A DNA stretch of 64,000 bases from Oscillospiraceae bacterium (GCA_018385135.1 JAHAWY010000006.1:19860-83859), one strand, 5' to 3'; positions 1 through 9,042 are shown, counted from the first letter of the stretch. Made by a program: numbers and translations. The notes: a model not told the origin generated them from the letters alone.

Positions 1-807
1 CACTCTTGAGCGCACCAGCTCACCCAGCGCGGGATGATACGCTCCGCCGACGGCGCCGCCGCATGAAAGCTCGTCCGATGGGTTGAGTCCAAGACGGATT
101 ATGGGTATCCGCGCTCTTTCAAACCTCGGCAAAAGCTCCGCGCAGTATTCCACCGCCTGTTCCACCGTATGCTCGGCGTATTCGCCGCGCCGCCAAAGCT
201 CGCAAAGCGGCGTGTCCTCAATTATGACGGTCGGGTAAATGCGAACGCCGTCGGGCTTTAAAGCGATTATGCGCTCAGCCGTTTCAATGCTTCTTTCTAA
301 GCTGTCACCCGGAAGCCCCGTCATCATCTGCAAAATAAGCTCAAAGCCCGCCGCGCGCACAAGCCGCGCGGCTTTTTCGGTCTGTTCCGCTGTGTGCCCC
401 CTGCCGCTTTGCTTTAAAACCTCATCGCACATCGACTGCGCGCCCAGTTCAATCGTTTTGACACCATATTCCTTCAGGCGGTCAAGCGTTTGCGCATCAA
501 TGGCGTCCGGGCGGGTGGACAGGCGAAGCGAGTCAACCGCTCCCTCTCGCAGATAGGGCTGTGCCGCGTCAAGCAGCTCGTTTTGAAGCTGTTCGGGTAT
601 CGCCGTGAAGCTGCCGCCGTAATACGCGAGCTGTGCTTTCACGCCCTCCGGCAGCTTTCCATAGCTGCCATCAAGTGCAAGGCGCACGCTTTCAGCGCAG
701 GCGGGCTTAGTCTGTCCGGCGATGCGGCGCTGATTGCAGAATACACAGTTGTTCGGGCAGCCGAGATGCGGCACAAAAACCGGGATTATGCTGCGTTTGG
801 GTGTCAT
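1..807 (-). CDS. Radical SAM protein, Elp3/coproporphyrinogen-oxidase-like (C-terminus cut by window edge)
   Basis: The reading frame starts with ATG at 807 and runs off the left edge after 269 codons, so it is missing from the six-frame track. Residues about 17-24 read GCPNNCVFC, the CX3CX2C motif that binds the [4Fe-4S] cluster of radical SAM enzymes, and YYGGSF follows about 45 residues later as in the Elp3/HemN group. The ATG overlaps the rnc stop codon by four bases (ATGA), so it is translationally coupled to rnc. In many Clostridia a radical SAM gene of this family sits between rnc and smc; smc would lie outside the window. The substrate cannot be told from sequence; tRNA modification is possible by analogy to Elp3. 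Confidence 0.88.
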   Translation of the reverse strand, partial: MTPKRSIIPVFVPHLGCPNNCVFCNQRRIAGQTKPACAESVRLALDGSYGKLPEGVKAQLAYYGGSFTAIPEQLQNELLDAAQPYLREGAVDSLRLSTRPDAIDAQTLDRLKEYGVKTIELGAQSMCDEVLKQSGRGHTAEQTEKAARLVRAAGFELILQMMTGLPGDSLERSIETAERIIALKPDGVRIYPTVIIEDTPLCELWRRGEYAEHTVEQAVEYCAELLPRFERARIPIIRLGLNPSDELSCGGAVGGAYHPALGELVRSRV

Positions 808-1481
808 TTGGAAAGCTCCTCGATGCCGCTTTTGGCGGCAAGCTGCTCCGCTTCCTTTTTTGTGCGCCCGCTGCCTGTGCCGATGATTTTGCCGTTTAGA
901 CGAAGCTCAACGGTAAAGGTCTTGTTGTGGTCAGGACCGCTCTCTGAAACAGTTTCGTAGGAAAGGCTCTGCCCGTGCTTTTTCTGTACCAGCTCTTGCA
1001 GCGCTGTTTTATAGTCGCTGACCGGGTGCGCCTGCTCAATGTCGGCATCCGATAGCAGGTGCTTGTAGATAAAGTCCTTGGCAGTATCAATCCCGCCGTC
1101 TAAATACATGGCGGCGATGAGAGCCTCAACAGCGTCGGCAAGGATGGACTCTCTGTGTCTGCCGCCAGTATGCTCCTCGCCGCGTCCGAGGCGGATATAG
1201 CGTCCCAGCTCAAGTGCCTTTGCGATTTCATAAAGGCTGTGCTCACAGACAAGCTCCGCACGCAGGCGGGTCATCTGTCCCTCCGGCATCTGCGGGAACT
1301 GCAAAAACAGATAAGTAGCGACCACCTGCCCCAGCACACTGTCGCCCAGAAATTCCAGCCGTTCGTTGCACTCGATGCCCTCTGAACGGTTTTCGTTGGC
1401 GTAGGAGCTGTGGGTCAGTGCCGTAAGCAGCAGCTTTTTCTCCTTGAAGCTGTATCCAAGTTTATTTTCAAGTCCTTCCAT
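804..1481 (-). CDS. rnc: Ribonuclease III
   Basis: Double-strand-specific endoribonuclease that processes rRNA precursors and structured mRNAs in the cytoplasm. The protein has 225 residues, the normal family length. The signature NERLEFLGDSVLG lies near residue 40 and carries the metal-binding acidic residues; a second acidic patch (DAVEALIAAMYLDGG) follows, and a dsRNA-binding domain fills the last 70 residues (DYKTALQELVQ to the KKEAEQLAA helix). The tracked ORF begins 37 codons earlier, but AGGAGGAAAGG sits 5 bases before the ATG at 1481, which decides the start. It lies downstream of acpP and is coupled to the radical SAM gene by an ATGA overlap. Confidence 0.95.
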   Translation of the reverse strand: MEGLENKLGYSFKEKKLLLTALTHSSYANENRSEGIECNERLEFLGDSVLGQVVATYLFLQFPQMPEGQMTRLRAELVCEHSLYEIAKALELGRYIRLGRGEEHTGGRHRESILADAVEALIAAMYLDGGIDTAKDFIYKHLLSDADIEQAHPVSDYKTALQELVQKKHGQSLSYETVSESGPDHNKTFTVELRLNGKIIGTGSGRTKKEAEQLAAKSGIEELSK

Positions 1482-1511
1482 TGCAAACCTTTCCTCCTGG
1501 ATTAACGCGCA

Positions 1512-1544
1512 AAGGAGCCGACGCTGCACTTGCCTCGGCTCCTT
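1512..1544 (-). terminator. Perfect 10-bp hairpin between acpP and rnc
   Basis: AAGGAGCCGA and TCGGCTCCTT form a 10-bp stem around a 13-base loop. No T-tract follows on the minus strand, so it is more likely an mRNA processing or attenuation element than a full intrinsic terminator. RNase III cleaves such stems in some rnc leaders, so autoregulation is possible but unproven here. Confidence 0.4.
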
Positions 1545-1608
1545 GTATGCCACTGCCGCAACGCGGCAAACGTGGTATGCGGTTTTCTGCACAATGACCG
1601 GCTAAAGC

Positions 1609-1845
1609 TCAGTCCTGAACATAGCGGCTGACGTAATCGACCAGGTCGCCAACGGTGACGATTTTCTTGAGATCATCGTCGGAAACCTCGGAGAGGGAGA
1701 ACTCCTCCTCAAGAGCCATGGTAAGCTCAACAACGTCCAGAGAGTCAGCGCCCAGATCGTCAACGAAAGACGTTTCCATAGTGACCGTTTCCGGCTCAAC
1801 CACAAACTGCTCGCAAATCAACTGCTGAATTTTCTCAAAAACCAT
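1609..1845 (-). CDS. acpP: Acyl carrier protein
   Basis: Small acidic carrier (78 residues) that holds growing acyl chains on a phosphopantetheine arm during fatty acid synthesis. The attachment serine is in [11 protein letters not shown], preceded by the usual helix I and followed by the acidic helix II ([11 protein letters not shown]). TTGGAGG lies 7-8 bases before the ATG at 1845; the longer tracked start has no such site. The neighbour plsX supplies acyl phosphate for phospholipid synthesis, and acpP has its own promoter just after the plsX stop codon, in line with the high expression ACP needs. Confidence 0.95.
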   Translation of the reverse strand: MVFEKIQQLICEQFVVEPETVTMETSFVDDLGADSLDVVELTMALEEEFSLSEVSDDDLKKIVTVGDLVDYVSRYVQD

Positions 1846-1979
1846 GAATTTTGCCTCCAATACGCCACAGGCGCAAAAAGTAATACTTGTCTCCGCAGGG
1901 GGAGCAAAACAGTCGTTTTAATGCAGGGCAGAGCCGTTTTTAGCTAATCTGCGTCTCGGTTTAGTGCCTTGCTGAATTG

Positions 1980-2008
1980 ATAATAGTAATATTAAGCAGA
2001 CTTGTCAA
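1980..2008 (-). promoter_or_regulatory. Sigma-A type promoter for acpP-rnc
   Basis: On the minus strand TTGACA (2003-2008) and TATTAT (1980-1985) are separated by 17 bases, one mismatch from consensus. It begins just after the plsX stop and drives acpP with a leader of roughly 130 nt. Confidence 0.8.
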
Positions 2009-2010
2009 GA

Positions 2011-3036
2011 CTATTCTTCCTTAGAGATAGTCATTAGGTCAATATTTTTGGCAATTTCTTCTGCGATGCCGGATCTGGTGAAGCAAATCGCCTGATTAAT
2101 CGCGTTTTTGACAGCTCTCGCATCGGACGAGCCGTGCGCTTTGATAACGGGCTTTGTTATACCGAGCATGGCTGTGCCTCCTATTTCGGAGGGGTCGAGA
2201 ATTTTCTTCAGCTCACCCAGCTTGCTTTTGACCAGAAGCGCGCCCAGTTTGGATTTCACCCCGGACATGAGCAAGGCTTTCAGATTAACAGAAACAAATT
2301 TTGCCGTTCCCTCAATCGACTTTAGCATAATATTGCCCGAAAAGCCGTCCGTTATAACCACATCGACCGTGTCAAAAAAGATATCTCTCGCCTCAACATT
2401 GCCGATAAAGTTGATGTTGCCCGCCGTGTCCGCCTCTTTGAGCAGGGCAAAGGTCTCCTTTTGCAGAGCCGAGCCCTTTGTGTCCTCCGCGCCGACGTTG
2501 AGCAGACCTATGCGCGGCTTGGGGCAGCCCATAATGGTGCGTGCGTAAAAGCTGCCCATATAGGCAAACTGAAGAAGATACTCAGGCGTGCATTCAACAT
2601 TTGCGCCGCAGTCGATAAGCATTGCACCCTTGCCGCCGTTGGGTAAAACCGGTGCAAGCGCCGCGCGGCGGATGCCCTTGACGCGCTTAACGATAAGCGT
2701 TGCACCCGCGAGCAGCGCGCCTGTGCTGCCCGCTGAGATGCAGGCATCTCCCTCGCCGTCATGCAGCATGGTAAGCGCAACTGCCATAGACGAGTTTTTC
2801 TTGGTGCGGAGAACGGTTGAAGGGTCATCCTCCATTTCGACGACCTCATCAGCGTTGACTACCTTCACACGAGCACCAAGCTCCTCGGCGTGCTCGTTTT
2901 TAAGGCAGGCTCTGACCTCGTTTTCACGTCCAACAAGCGTTATGTCGATATTATATTCACGAACCGCCTCAATTGCTCCCTTAACGATTTCGGCAGGTGC
3001 ATTGTCGCCACCCATCGCGTCAACAATAATCCTCAT
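2011..3036 (-). CDS. plsX: Phosphate acyltransferase PlsX
   Basis: Converts acyl-ACP to acyl phosphate, the donor for the first step of phospholipid synthesis in Gram-positives; peripheral membrane enzyme. The 341 residues match the family length. DAMGGDNAP at residues 7-15, AGSTGALLAGA near 104 and the TDGFSGN stretch near 230 are family hallmarks. AAGGAGGATAGAAT precedes the ATG at 3036. The start overlaps the trmFO stop by four bases, so it is the last gene of the TrmH-dprA-topA-trmFO-plsX run. Confidence 0.96.
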   Translation of the reverse strand: MRIIVDAMGGDNAPAEIVKGAIEAVREYNIDITLVGRENEVRACLKNEHAEELGARVKVVNADEVVEMEDDPSTVLRTKKNSSMAVALTMLHDGEGDACISAGSTGALLAGATLIVKRVKGIRRAALAPVLPNGGKGAMLIDCGANVECTPEYLLQFAYMGSFYARTIMGCPKPRIGLLNVGAEDTKGSALQKETFALLKEADTAGNINFIGNVEARDIFFDTVDVVITDGFSGNIMLKSIEGTAKFVSVNLKALLMSGVKSKLGALLVKSKLGELKKILDPSEIGGTAMLGITKPVIKAHGSSDARAVKNAINQAICFTRSGIAEEIAKNIDLMTISKEE

Positions 3037-4343
3037 ATTCTATCCTCCTTGACATATTTTTCTACGATGTCAAGAGCTCTGGCCGAGATCTCGGCATTTT
3101 TATTTCGTTTTCCCTTAATTCTCTTTTCAAGCGGATCAATGATGCCGAAGTTGATATTCATCGGCTGGAAGTGCCCTACTGTCGCCTCGGACACATACAG
3201 TGCCAGTGCGCCGATGGCGGTGCTGCGCGGAAAATCAAGCGGCGGTCTGCCGTTTATTCTTGCTGCCGCTTCAAGCGCCGCCAGCATTCCCGACGCGCAG
3301 GATTCCACATAGCCCTCAACGCCCGTCATTTGACCGGCAAAGCTTATGCGCGGCTCGCTTTTCAGGCGGTAATACCTGTCCAGCAGCTTTGGCGAGTTGA
3401 GGTAGGTGTTGCGGTGCATAACACCGTATCGGACAAACTCGGCGTTTTTAAGCGCCGGTATCATTGAAAAAACGCGCTTTTGCTCGCCGAAGCTAAGGTG
3501 GGTCTGAAAGCCGACGATGTTGTATATCGTGCCAACCGCGTTATCTCTGCGAAGCTGGACAACGGCATAGTTTTCTCTGCCGTTTCTCGGGTCTACCAGA
3601 CCCACGGGCTTTAGTGGTCCAAAGCGCAGAGTATCCTCACCGCGGCGTGCCATGACCTCTACCGGCATACAGCCTTCAAAAACACCGCCGTCGTCAAAGC
3701 CGTGTACCGGCGCTTCCTTGGCAGTGCAAAGCTCCCTCCAGAAAGCAAGGTACTCCTCGCGGTTCATGGGGCAGTTGATGTAATCCGCTGTTCCCTTGTC
3801 GTAGCGCGAGGCATAAAAAGCGCTGTCCATATCAATGCTCTCAAGCGTAACGATGGGGGCGGCGGCGTCATAAAAGCTCAAATACTCCGTGTTGCCGCAT
3901 TTCTCCGCAATAGCCTGTGCTAACGCATCACTTGTCAGCGGACCGGACGCCACTATGACCTCGCCCTCCGGTATTTCAAGTGCTTCTTCGGAAACAAGCT
4001 CCACATTCGGCAGGCTCTTTATCCGCTGCGTAACCATGCGCGAGAAGCCCTCCCTGTCAACCGCGAGAGCGCCGCCCGCGGCAACTCGCGTTGCGTCGGC
4101 ACATTCCATGATTAGCGAGCCTAAAACACGAAGCTCCTGCTTTAAAAGCCCCACGGCGTTTGTAAGCTCATCACTTCGCAGAGAGTTTGAGCAGACCAGC
4201 TCCGCAAAGGTTTCCTGATGGTGGGCGGGCGTCATTTTTTCCGGCTTCATTTCTATAAGACGCACGGGGATGCCGCGCTTTGATAGCTGCCACACCGCCT
4301 CGCTTCCCGCAAGACCCGCGCCGATTACCGTTACCTTTTCCAA
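3033..4343 (-). CDS. trmFO: Methylenetetrahydrofolate--tRNA-(uracil-5-)-methyltransferase TrmFO
   Basis: Folate- and FAD-dependent enzyme that makes m5U54 in the T-loop of tRNA, the route used by most Gram-positives in place of TrmA. The N-terminal dinucleotide fold VIGAGLAGSEA is clear at residues 5-15, followed by the TrmFO-specific HHQETFAELVCSNSLRS; the 436 residues match the family. The start is a TTG at 4343 with AAGGAGTCATAAT before it, one base after the topA stop. It is coupled to plsX by an ATGA overlap. The pairing of topA with trmFO is common in Firmicutes. Confidence 0.95.
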   Translation of the reverse strand: MEKVTVIGAGLAGSEAVWQLSKRGIPVRLIEMKPEKMTPAHHQETFAELVCSNSLRSDELTNAVGLLKQELRVLGSLIMECADATRVAAGGALAVDREGFSRMVTQRIKSLPNVELVSEEALEIPEGEVIVASGPLTSDALAQAIAEKCGNTEYLSFYDAAAPIVTLESIDMDSAFYASRYDKGTADYINCPMNREEYLAFWRELCTAKEAPVHGFDDGGVFEGCMPVEVMARRGEDTLRFGPLKPVGLVDPRNGRENYAVVQLRRDNAVGTIYNIVGFQTHLSFGEQKRVFSMIPALKNAEFVRYGVMHRNTYLNSPKLLDRYYRLKSEPRISFAGQMTGVEGYVESCASGMLAALEAAARINGRPPLDFPRSTAIGALALYVSEATVGHFQPMNINFGIIDPLEKRIKGKRNKNAEISARALDIVEKYVKEDRI

Positions 4344-4344
4344 A

Positions 4345-6675
4345 TTATGACTCCTTTGCAGGCTTCTTTTCGCTCTTTGCCTTGGCAGCGTTCTTCTTTT
4401 CGGCAGGCTTTTTTGCGCCGGACTTAGCCGCGGGCTTGGCGGCGGTTTTTTTGGCGGCAGGCTTTGCCGTCTGTGTTTTTTTAGCCGCTTTTTTCTCCGC
4501 CGGCTCAGTCTCGGGAGCTACGCCATCGGCTCCCGCCTCGGTGCTTTCACCGGCAGCGGTCTTTTTTCGGTAGCCGCGCTTATCCTCGGGCAAGAAGGCG
4601 GAGCATTTTTCATTCTCGCAGAAGGGTGTTTTGCGTCCTCTGCCGGAGAGCTTAAACATGGTTTTGCCGCATTCGGGGCAAACGTCCTTAACAGGCACAT
4701 CCCAAGTCATAAAGCCGCATTCGGCGCCGCGCTCGCAAGCATAGTAGGTGTAACCCTTTTTGGAGGTGCGCTTTAGCATACGGCTGCCGCACTTGGGACA
4801 TTTGCCGGGCATTTCGATAACGATAGGCTTTGTGAAATCACATTCGGGATAGCCGGGGCAAGCCAAAAAGCGTCCAAAGCGTCCCGATTTAATTACCATC
4901 TGTTTTCCGCATTTGTCGCAGTATTCGTCTGAAAGCTCAACAGGTATTTTGACGTGCTGTCCCTCAAGCGCCTTCTCGGCAGCCTGAAGCTCGGCGTCAA
5001 AGTCGCCGTAAAACTCCTTCAAAACATCCTTCCAGTAGCGCTTGCCCTCCTCAACGCTGTCGAGCGTGTCCTCCATTCGGGCGGTAAACTTCATATCGGC
5101 AATATCCGGGAAGCGCTCTATCATAAGCTCCGTAACAACCTCGCCGAGCACGGTGGGCTTGAGGTATTTGCCCTCTTTGACCACATATTCGCGCGCGGTT
5201 ATCGTGCTGATGGTCGGCGCGTAGGTGCTTGGACGTCCTATGCCCTTTTCCTCCATCGCGCGTATGAGCGTTGCCTCTGTATAACGGGAGGGCGGCTGAG
5301 TAAACTGCTGCTCCCTGTCACATTTTTGAAGCTTGACCTTCTCTCCCTCGGAAAGGTCAGGCAGTGGCTTCTGGCGCTCGGCAGTCTCCTCGTCCTTGCT
5401 TTCCTCGTAAACGGCGGTGTAGCCGGCAAACTTTATTTCAGAGTGGTTAGCGCGGAAAAGATAGCCCGCTGAAACCGCGTCGATAGAAACGCTGTCATAA
5501 ACTGCGTTTGCCATCTGGCAGGCTGTGAAGCGCCCCCAGATAAGGCGATAGAGCCTGTACTGGTCTGGGGAAAGGTCTTTTTTTATAGACTCCGGTGTAA
5601 GGAAAATGTTGCTGGGGCGAATCGCCTCATGCGCGTCCTGCGCCCCCGCCTTTGTTTTGAAAACGCGGGGCTTACCGGGGTAGTATTCTTCACCGTAGCG
5701 GCTTGTTATGAAGCTTTGCGCAGCGGCGGTCGCGTCGTCCGAAAGGCGCAAAGAGTCCGTTCTCATGTAGGTGATAAGACCAACTGTTCCCTCGCCGGAT
5801 ATGTCCACGCCCTCGTAAAGCTGCTGGGCAACAGACATCGTACGGCGCGGGGTCATGCCCAGGCGGCGCGACGCCTCCTGCTGAAGCGTGGAGGTAATGA
5901 ACGGAGGCGCGGGAGAGCGCTGCTTTTCTCCGCGCTTAACGGTCTTGATGTAAAACTCGTTCTCGGAGATGGCGCGAACCACCTTTTCGACTTCCTGCTC
6001 GCTGTGAAGCTCAAGCTTTTTCTCCTCAGTGCCGTGAAAACGGGCAACGAAGCTGCCCTTCTTCTCGGTTCGGTCGAGTGTAGCATCCAAAAGCCAGTAT
6101 TCCTCGGGCGTGAACGCCTTGATCTCGTTTTCGCGCTCAACTACCATGCGCGTTGCAACAGACTGCACGCGACCTGCGGACAGACCTCTGCGCACCTTGC
6201 GCCAGAGCAGGGGGCTGAGCTTATAGCCAACAATGCGGTCAAGGATACGGCGCGCCTGCTGCGCATCTACCAGATCCATGTCTATATCGCGCGGGGCGGC
6301 AATGCTGTCGTTGACCACCTTTTTTGTTATTTCGTTAAAGGTGACGCGCTTGGTTTTTTCATCGGGCAGCTCAAGCATTTCCTTTAAATGCCATGAAATC
6401 GCCTCTCCCTCACGGTCCGGGTCGGTTGCGAGAAAGACGGTATCCGCGTCTTTTGCACGCTTGCGCAGATCCTCTATAACATCCTCGCGTCCCTTAACGG
6501 GCTGATAGTCAGGCTCAAAGTCGTTTTCTATGTCAACACCCAGCGTGCTTTTCGGAAGGTCACGCAGATGTCCCATAGATGCGACAACATGGTAGTTTGT
6601 GCCTAAATATTTTTCAATAGTTCTCGCCTTTGCAGGCGACTCAACAATGACCAGATCCGATTTTGATTTAGCCAT
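4345..6675 (-). CDS. topA: DNA topoisomerase I
   Basis: Type IA topoisomerase that relaxes negative supercoils. The N-terminal Toprim fold shows VESPAKARTIEKYLG and the metal-binding DPDREGE; the catalytic tyrosine is in GLITYMRTDS near residue 300. Three four-cysteine zinc ribbons (CDKCGKQM, CPKCGSRM, CPECGKTM) fill residues about 585-700. The last 60 residues are a lysine/alanine-rich histone-H1-like tail (AAKKTQTAKPAAKK), probably an extra DNA-binding arm. ATG at 6675 with GTGAGGA upstream is preferred over the GTG four codons earlier. It lies between dprA and trmFO as in many Firmicutes. Confidence 0.97.
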   Translation of the reverse strand: MAKSKSDLVIVESPAKARTIEKYLGTNYHVVASMGHLRDLPKSTLGVDIENDFEPDYQPVKGREDVIEDLRKRAKDADTVFLATDPDREGEAISWHLKEMLELPDEKTKRVTFNEITKKVVNDSIAAPRDIDMDLVDAQQARRILDRIVGYKLSPLLWRKVRRGLSAGRVQSVATRMVVERENEIKAFTPEEYWLLDATLDRTEKKGSFVARFHGTEEKKLELHSEQEVEKVVRAISENEFYIKTVKRGEKQRSPAPPFITSTLQQEASRRLGMTPRRTMSVAQQLYEGVDISGEGTVGLITYMRTDSLRLSDDATAAAQSFITSRYGEEYYPGKPRVFKTKAGAQDAHEAIRPSNIFLTPESIKKDLSPDQYRLYRLIWGRFTACQMANAVYDSVSIDAVSAGYLFRANHSEIKFAGYTAVYEESKDEETAERQKPLPDLSEGEKVKLQKCDREQQFTQPPSRYTEATLIRAMEEKGIGRPSTYAPTISTITAREYVVKEGKYLKPTVLGEVVTELMIERFPDIADMKFTARMEDTLDSVEEGKRYWKDVLKEFYGDFDAELQAAEKALEGQHVKIPVELSDEYCDKCGKQMVIKSGRFGRFLACPGYPECDFTKPIVIEMPGKCPKCGSRMLKRTSKKGYTYYACERGAECGFMTWDVPVKDVCPECGKTMFKLSGRGRKTPFCENEKCSAFLPEDKRGYRKKTAAGESTEAGADGVAPETEPAEKKAAKKTQTAKPAAKKTAAKPAAKSGAKKPAEKKNAAKAKSEKKPAKES

Positions 6676-6692
6676 ATTCGTCCTCACTTTAG

Positions 6693-7970
6693 TTATTTTC
6701 TTATGTTGAGCGAAAATCTCTTTCCGCTTTCGGCGGAAACAAATCCCTTGATTTGCAAAATAGTAAGCTCAGACAGAACCGCCGATGCGGGAAGCCCCGT
6801 TGCGTCAATGATGTCGTCAACGTGCTTGCTCGCTTCGTCCATCGCGGAAATGATTTTTAGCTGCGGCTCGGTAAGAGTCTGTAATTGTTCACGCAAATCA
6901 CTATATTCCCGCGGGTTTTTATTGTCAATCCTTTTTCTGTCTGTCTTGACGCGGAGCTTTGCAAAGCCGCGCCCTGTTTCGAGAGGGCGCTCGTGCCGGC
7001 TTTCGCGCTGCGGGTGGGTCGGCGTTTCCCGCTCTCCCTTGTCCATGCTCTCAACGGCGGCGGCACGCGCGGCGTCAGGCTTTGAAAGTCTTGCCGGAAA
7101 GCGATGCTCATATTCCTCCAGCACGTCCCAGCCGCGCGTTACGAGCGTTGCGCCCTCGCGGATAAGCTTGTTTGTGCCGAAAGAGTTTGGCGCGTCTGCA
7201 TTTCCCGGTACGGCAAAGACCTCCCTGCCCTGCTCAAGCGCCATTGCCGCAGTTATCATAGCGCCGCTGCGCTCGGGCGCTTCAACTATGACAGCTCCCA
7301 CCGAAAGCCCGCTCATTATGCGGTTTCGTTCGGGAAAGTGATGCGAGGCGCCGGGCGTTCCCTGCGGATATTCGCTAACAAGTGCGCCAACGGCGGCGAC
7401 ATCGCTGAAAAGCTCAGTGTTCCATGCAGGAAACACCTCGTCTATCGCACAGCCGAGAACGCCAATGCAGCTTCCTCCCGCAAGAAGCGCACCCTTTGCC
7501 GCCGCGCTGTCCGCTCCCGCGGCAAGCCCCGTCACTACAAGACCTCCGCCGAGCGTTATTTCCGCAGCGAGCTTTTGCGCCATTTTAAGCCCATAGGGGC
7601 TGCATTTTCTCGTTCCCACAATGGCTACCGCCGCCTGCTCGTCCATCGCCGGCAGCCGCCCCTTTACATAAAGCACAACGGGTGGGTCATATATGCTTTT
7701 GAGCCGCTTGGGATAGGCGGCATCCTGTAAGGTCAGGATGCTTATACCCTCCTCATGGCATTTTTCCAAAATGAGGTTGGCGCGCGAAAGGCTTTTATCG
7801 AGAAGTATGCCCCTTTCTCGTTCGCTCAAACGGCAGCGCTCCAAAAGCTGGTTTTCATCGGCGTGGTAGAGCAGTTCCGGCTCGCCGAAGATGTTTAAAA
7901 GCTCAAAGCGGGTCTTGGGCGAAAGCTCCGTCAGCGCCGAGAGCCACACCCAGTATTTCAGCGTTGACAT
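6693..7970 (-). CDS. dprA: DNA processing protein DprA/Smf
   Basis: Loads RecA on incoming single-stranded DNA during transformation and helps in recombination. The Rossmann-like core is clear: AIVGTRKCSPYGLKMA, GGGLVVTGLAAGADSAAA, FPERNRIMSGLS and the EQGREVFAVPGN segment at about residues 115-265. An N-terminal SAM/HhH-like region precedes it, and a C-terminal winged-helix DML1-type domain ends the protein. Between the core and the winged helix is a long charged linker (residues about 300-350). AGGAG stands 9 bases before the ATG at 7970. At 425 residues it is slightly longer than usual because of the linker. No com genes are in view. Confidence 0.93.
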   Translation of the reverse strand: MSTLKYWVWLSALTELSPKTRFELLNIFGEPELLYHADENQLLERCRLSERERGILLDKSLSRANLILEKCHEEGISILTLQDAAYPKRLKSIYDPPVVLYVKGRLPAMDEQAAVAIVGTRKCSPYGLKMAQKLAAEITLGGGLVVTGLAAGADSAAAKGALLAGGSCIGVLGCAIDEVFPAWNTELFSDVAAVGALVSEYPQGTPGASHHFPERNRIMSGLSVGAVIVEAPERSGAMITAAMALEQGREVFAVPGNADAPNSFGTNKLIREGATLVTRGWDVLEEYEHRFPARLSKPDAARAAAVESMDKGERETPTHPQRESRHERPLETGRGFAKLRVKTDRKRIDNKNPREYSDLREQLQTLTEPQLKIISAMDEASKHVDDIIDATGLPASAVLSELTILQIKGFVSAESGKRFSLNIRK

Positions 7971-7982
7971 CTTTTCACACTC

Positions 7983-8738
7983 CTAGTCGTTTCTCCTCAT
8001 TTCCCACATGATGACGGATGCGGCGACCGCCGCGTTCATCGACTCGCAGTCGGCATTCATGGGTATGATGAGTCGACCGTCGCACATGGAAAGCAGCTTT
8101 TCCGACAGTCCCCTGCCCTCGCTGCCAACAGCCACCGCCGCACCGCGAAGCTCCGTTTCTCGGATGTCCTTGGAGTCGGCTGAAAGCGCCGCGCCGTAAA
8201 GGCGCAGACCATTCCTTTTCAAAAGCCCGGGTAGCTGTTCCAAATCCAGCTCAATGACGCGCTGGCGGAAAATAGCGCCCATTGTTGCGCGGGCAGTCTT
8301 GGGGCTGAAAAGCTCCGCGCAGTCGCCCACGAGTATGACAGCGCCTGTATTCATGGCGTTCGCGGTTCGGATCACCGTTCCAACATTCCCCGGATCCTGA
8401 ACGCTTTCCAATACTATCGCCGAGCTTATCCTTTCGCAGTCGTCCTGCCTTCGCGGAATGCGAAGCGAGAAAACCGGACCCTTGGAGCATTTAAGCGGCG
8501 AGACGCTTTGCATAACGTCCGCCGGACAGGAGTATTCCTCAATGCCCTGCGGCAGGCTCATGGTTTTTTCGCCGCCCCAAAGCACACACAAGACCTCCGC
8601 CCTCCAGCTAAGCGCTTCGCGCAGAAGCTTTTCACCGTCGCAGACATATTCGCCGCATTCGCGGCGGTATGACGCGTCGTTGGCAAGCTTTTTCATATGA
8701 ACCAAAATGCTGTTTTTACGCGAGCTGATATGCTCCAT
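7983..8738 (-). CDS. SpoU/TrmH-family RNA 2'-O-methyltransferase
   Basis: SPOUT-class methyltransferase of 251 residues that probably modifies 23S rRNA or tRNA. The N-terminal substrate-binding domain reads CDGEKLLREAL; the knotted SAM fold shows LESVQDPGNVGTVIRTA, the MGAIFR motif 2 and VGSEGRGLSEKLL to IPMNADCESMNAAVAAS motif 3. The tracked ORF begins 50 codons earlier, but AGGGGAG before the ATG at 8738 marks the start; the upstream part is leader RNA. Twelve bases separate it from dprA. Exact target (RlmB-like or TsnR-like) is not resolved. Confidence 0.9.
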   Translation of the reverse strand: MEHISSRKNSILVHMKKLANDASYRRECGEYVCDGEKLLREALSWRAEVLCVLWGGEKTMSLPQGIEEYSCPADVMQSVSPLKCSKGPVFSLRIPRRQDDCERISSAIVLESVQDPGNVGTVIRTANAMNTGAVILVGDCAELFSPKTARATMGAIFRQRVIELDLEQLPGLLKRNGLRLYGAALSADSKDIRETELRGAAVAVGSEGRGLSEKLLSMCDGRLIIPMNADCESMNAAVAASVIMWEMRRND

Positions 8739-9008
8739 GTCTACTCCCCTAAACAGGTTTTTTACGCAACAAGGCTGCGGCGTGGGACGATTCCGCCACG
8801 CCACAGCCATGATTTTTCTAACGCATCGAGAGGTTTCATCGTCGGGACGATTAGAAGCAAGTCCACATTTCTCTTCATATATCCACATATCCCTTCTCGA
8901 GGTACGACGCTGATTTTCCTTACGCCATGTAATTCCACTTTGTTCTCACTGCCGATGGCGCAAATCCGGCGAAAGGTGCTAAGCTAAGGTCAAAACGCAA
9001 ATAGCTGT
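8739..9008 (-). promoter_or_regulatory. Long structured 5' leader of the TrmH-dprA-topA operon
   Basis: About 270 nt lie between the predicted start of transcription and the ATG at 8738. The leader holds a 13-position stem with one mismatch (GGCTGTGGCGTGG pairing with CCACGCCGCAGCC, 8773-8818) and a second open frame free of stops for about 65 codons (from AGCACCTTTCGCC down to 8770). No known riboswitch or T-box motif was recognised. It may be a dispersed repeat or an unrecognised cis-acting RNA. Confidence 0.4.
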
Positions 9009-9013
9009 TTTTC

Positions 9014-9042
9014 ATTATATTCTAAAGTCATTACATTTTCAA
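9014..9042 (-). promoter_or_regulatory. Sigma-A type promoter for the TrmH-dprA-topA-trmFO-plsX run
   Basis: TTGAAA (9037-9042) and TATAAT (9014-9019) on the minus strand with a 17-base spacer. It is the only strong promoter seen upstream of the run. Confidence 0.75.

Noticed and set aside
1861-2010. FapR operator before acpP
   Set aside because: No good match to the TTAGTACC-type palindrome; only a promoter is supported.
8940-9010. Cyclic-di-GMP riboswitch in the TrmH leader
   Set aside because: Only short fragments resemble the GEMM consensus and the paired elements do not fit.
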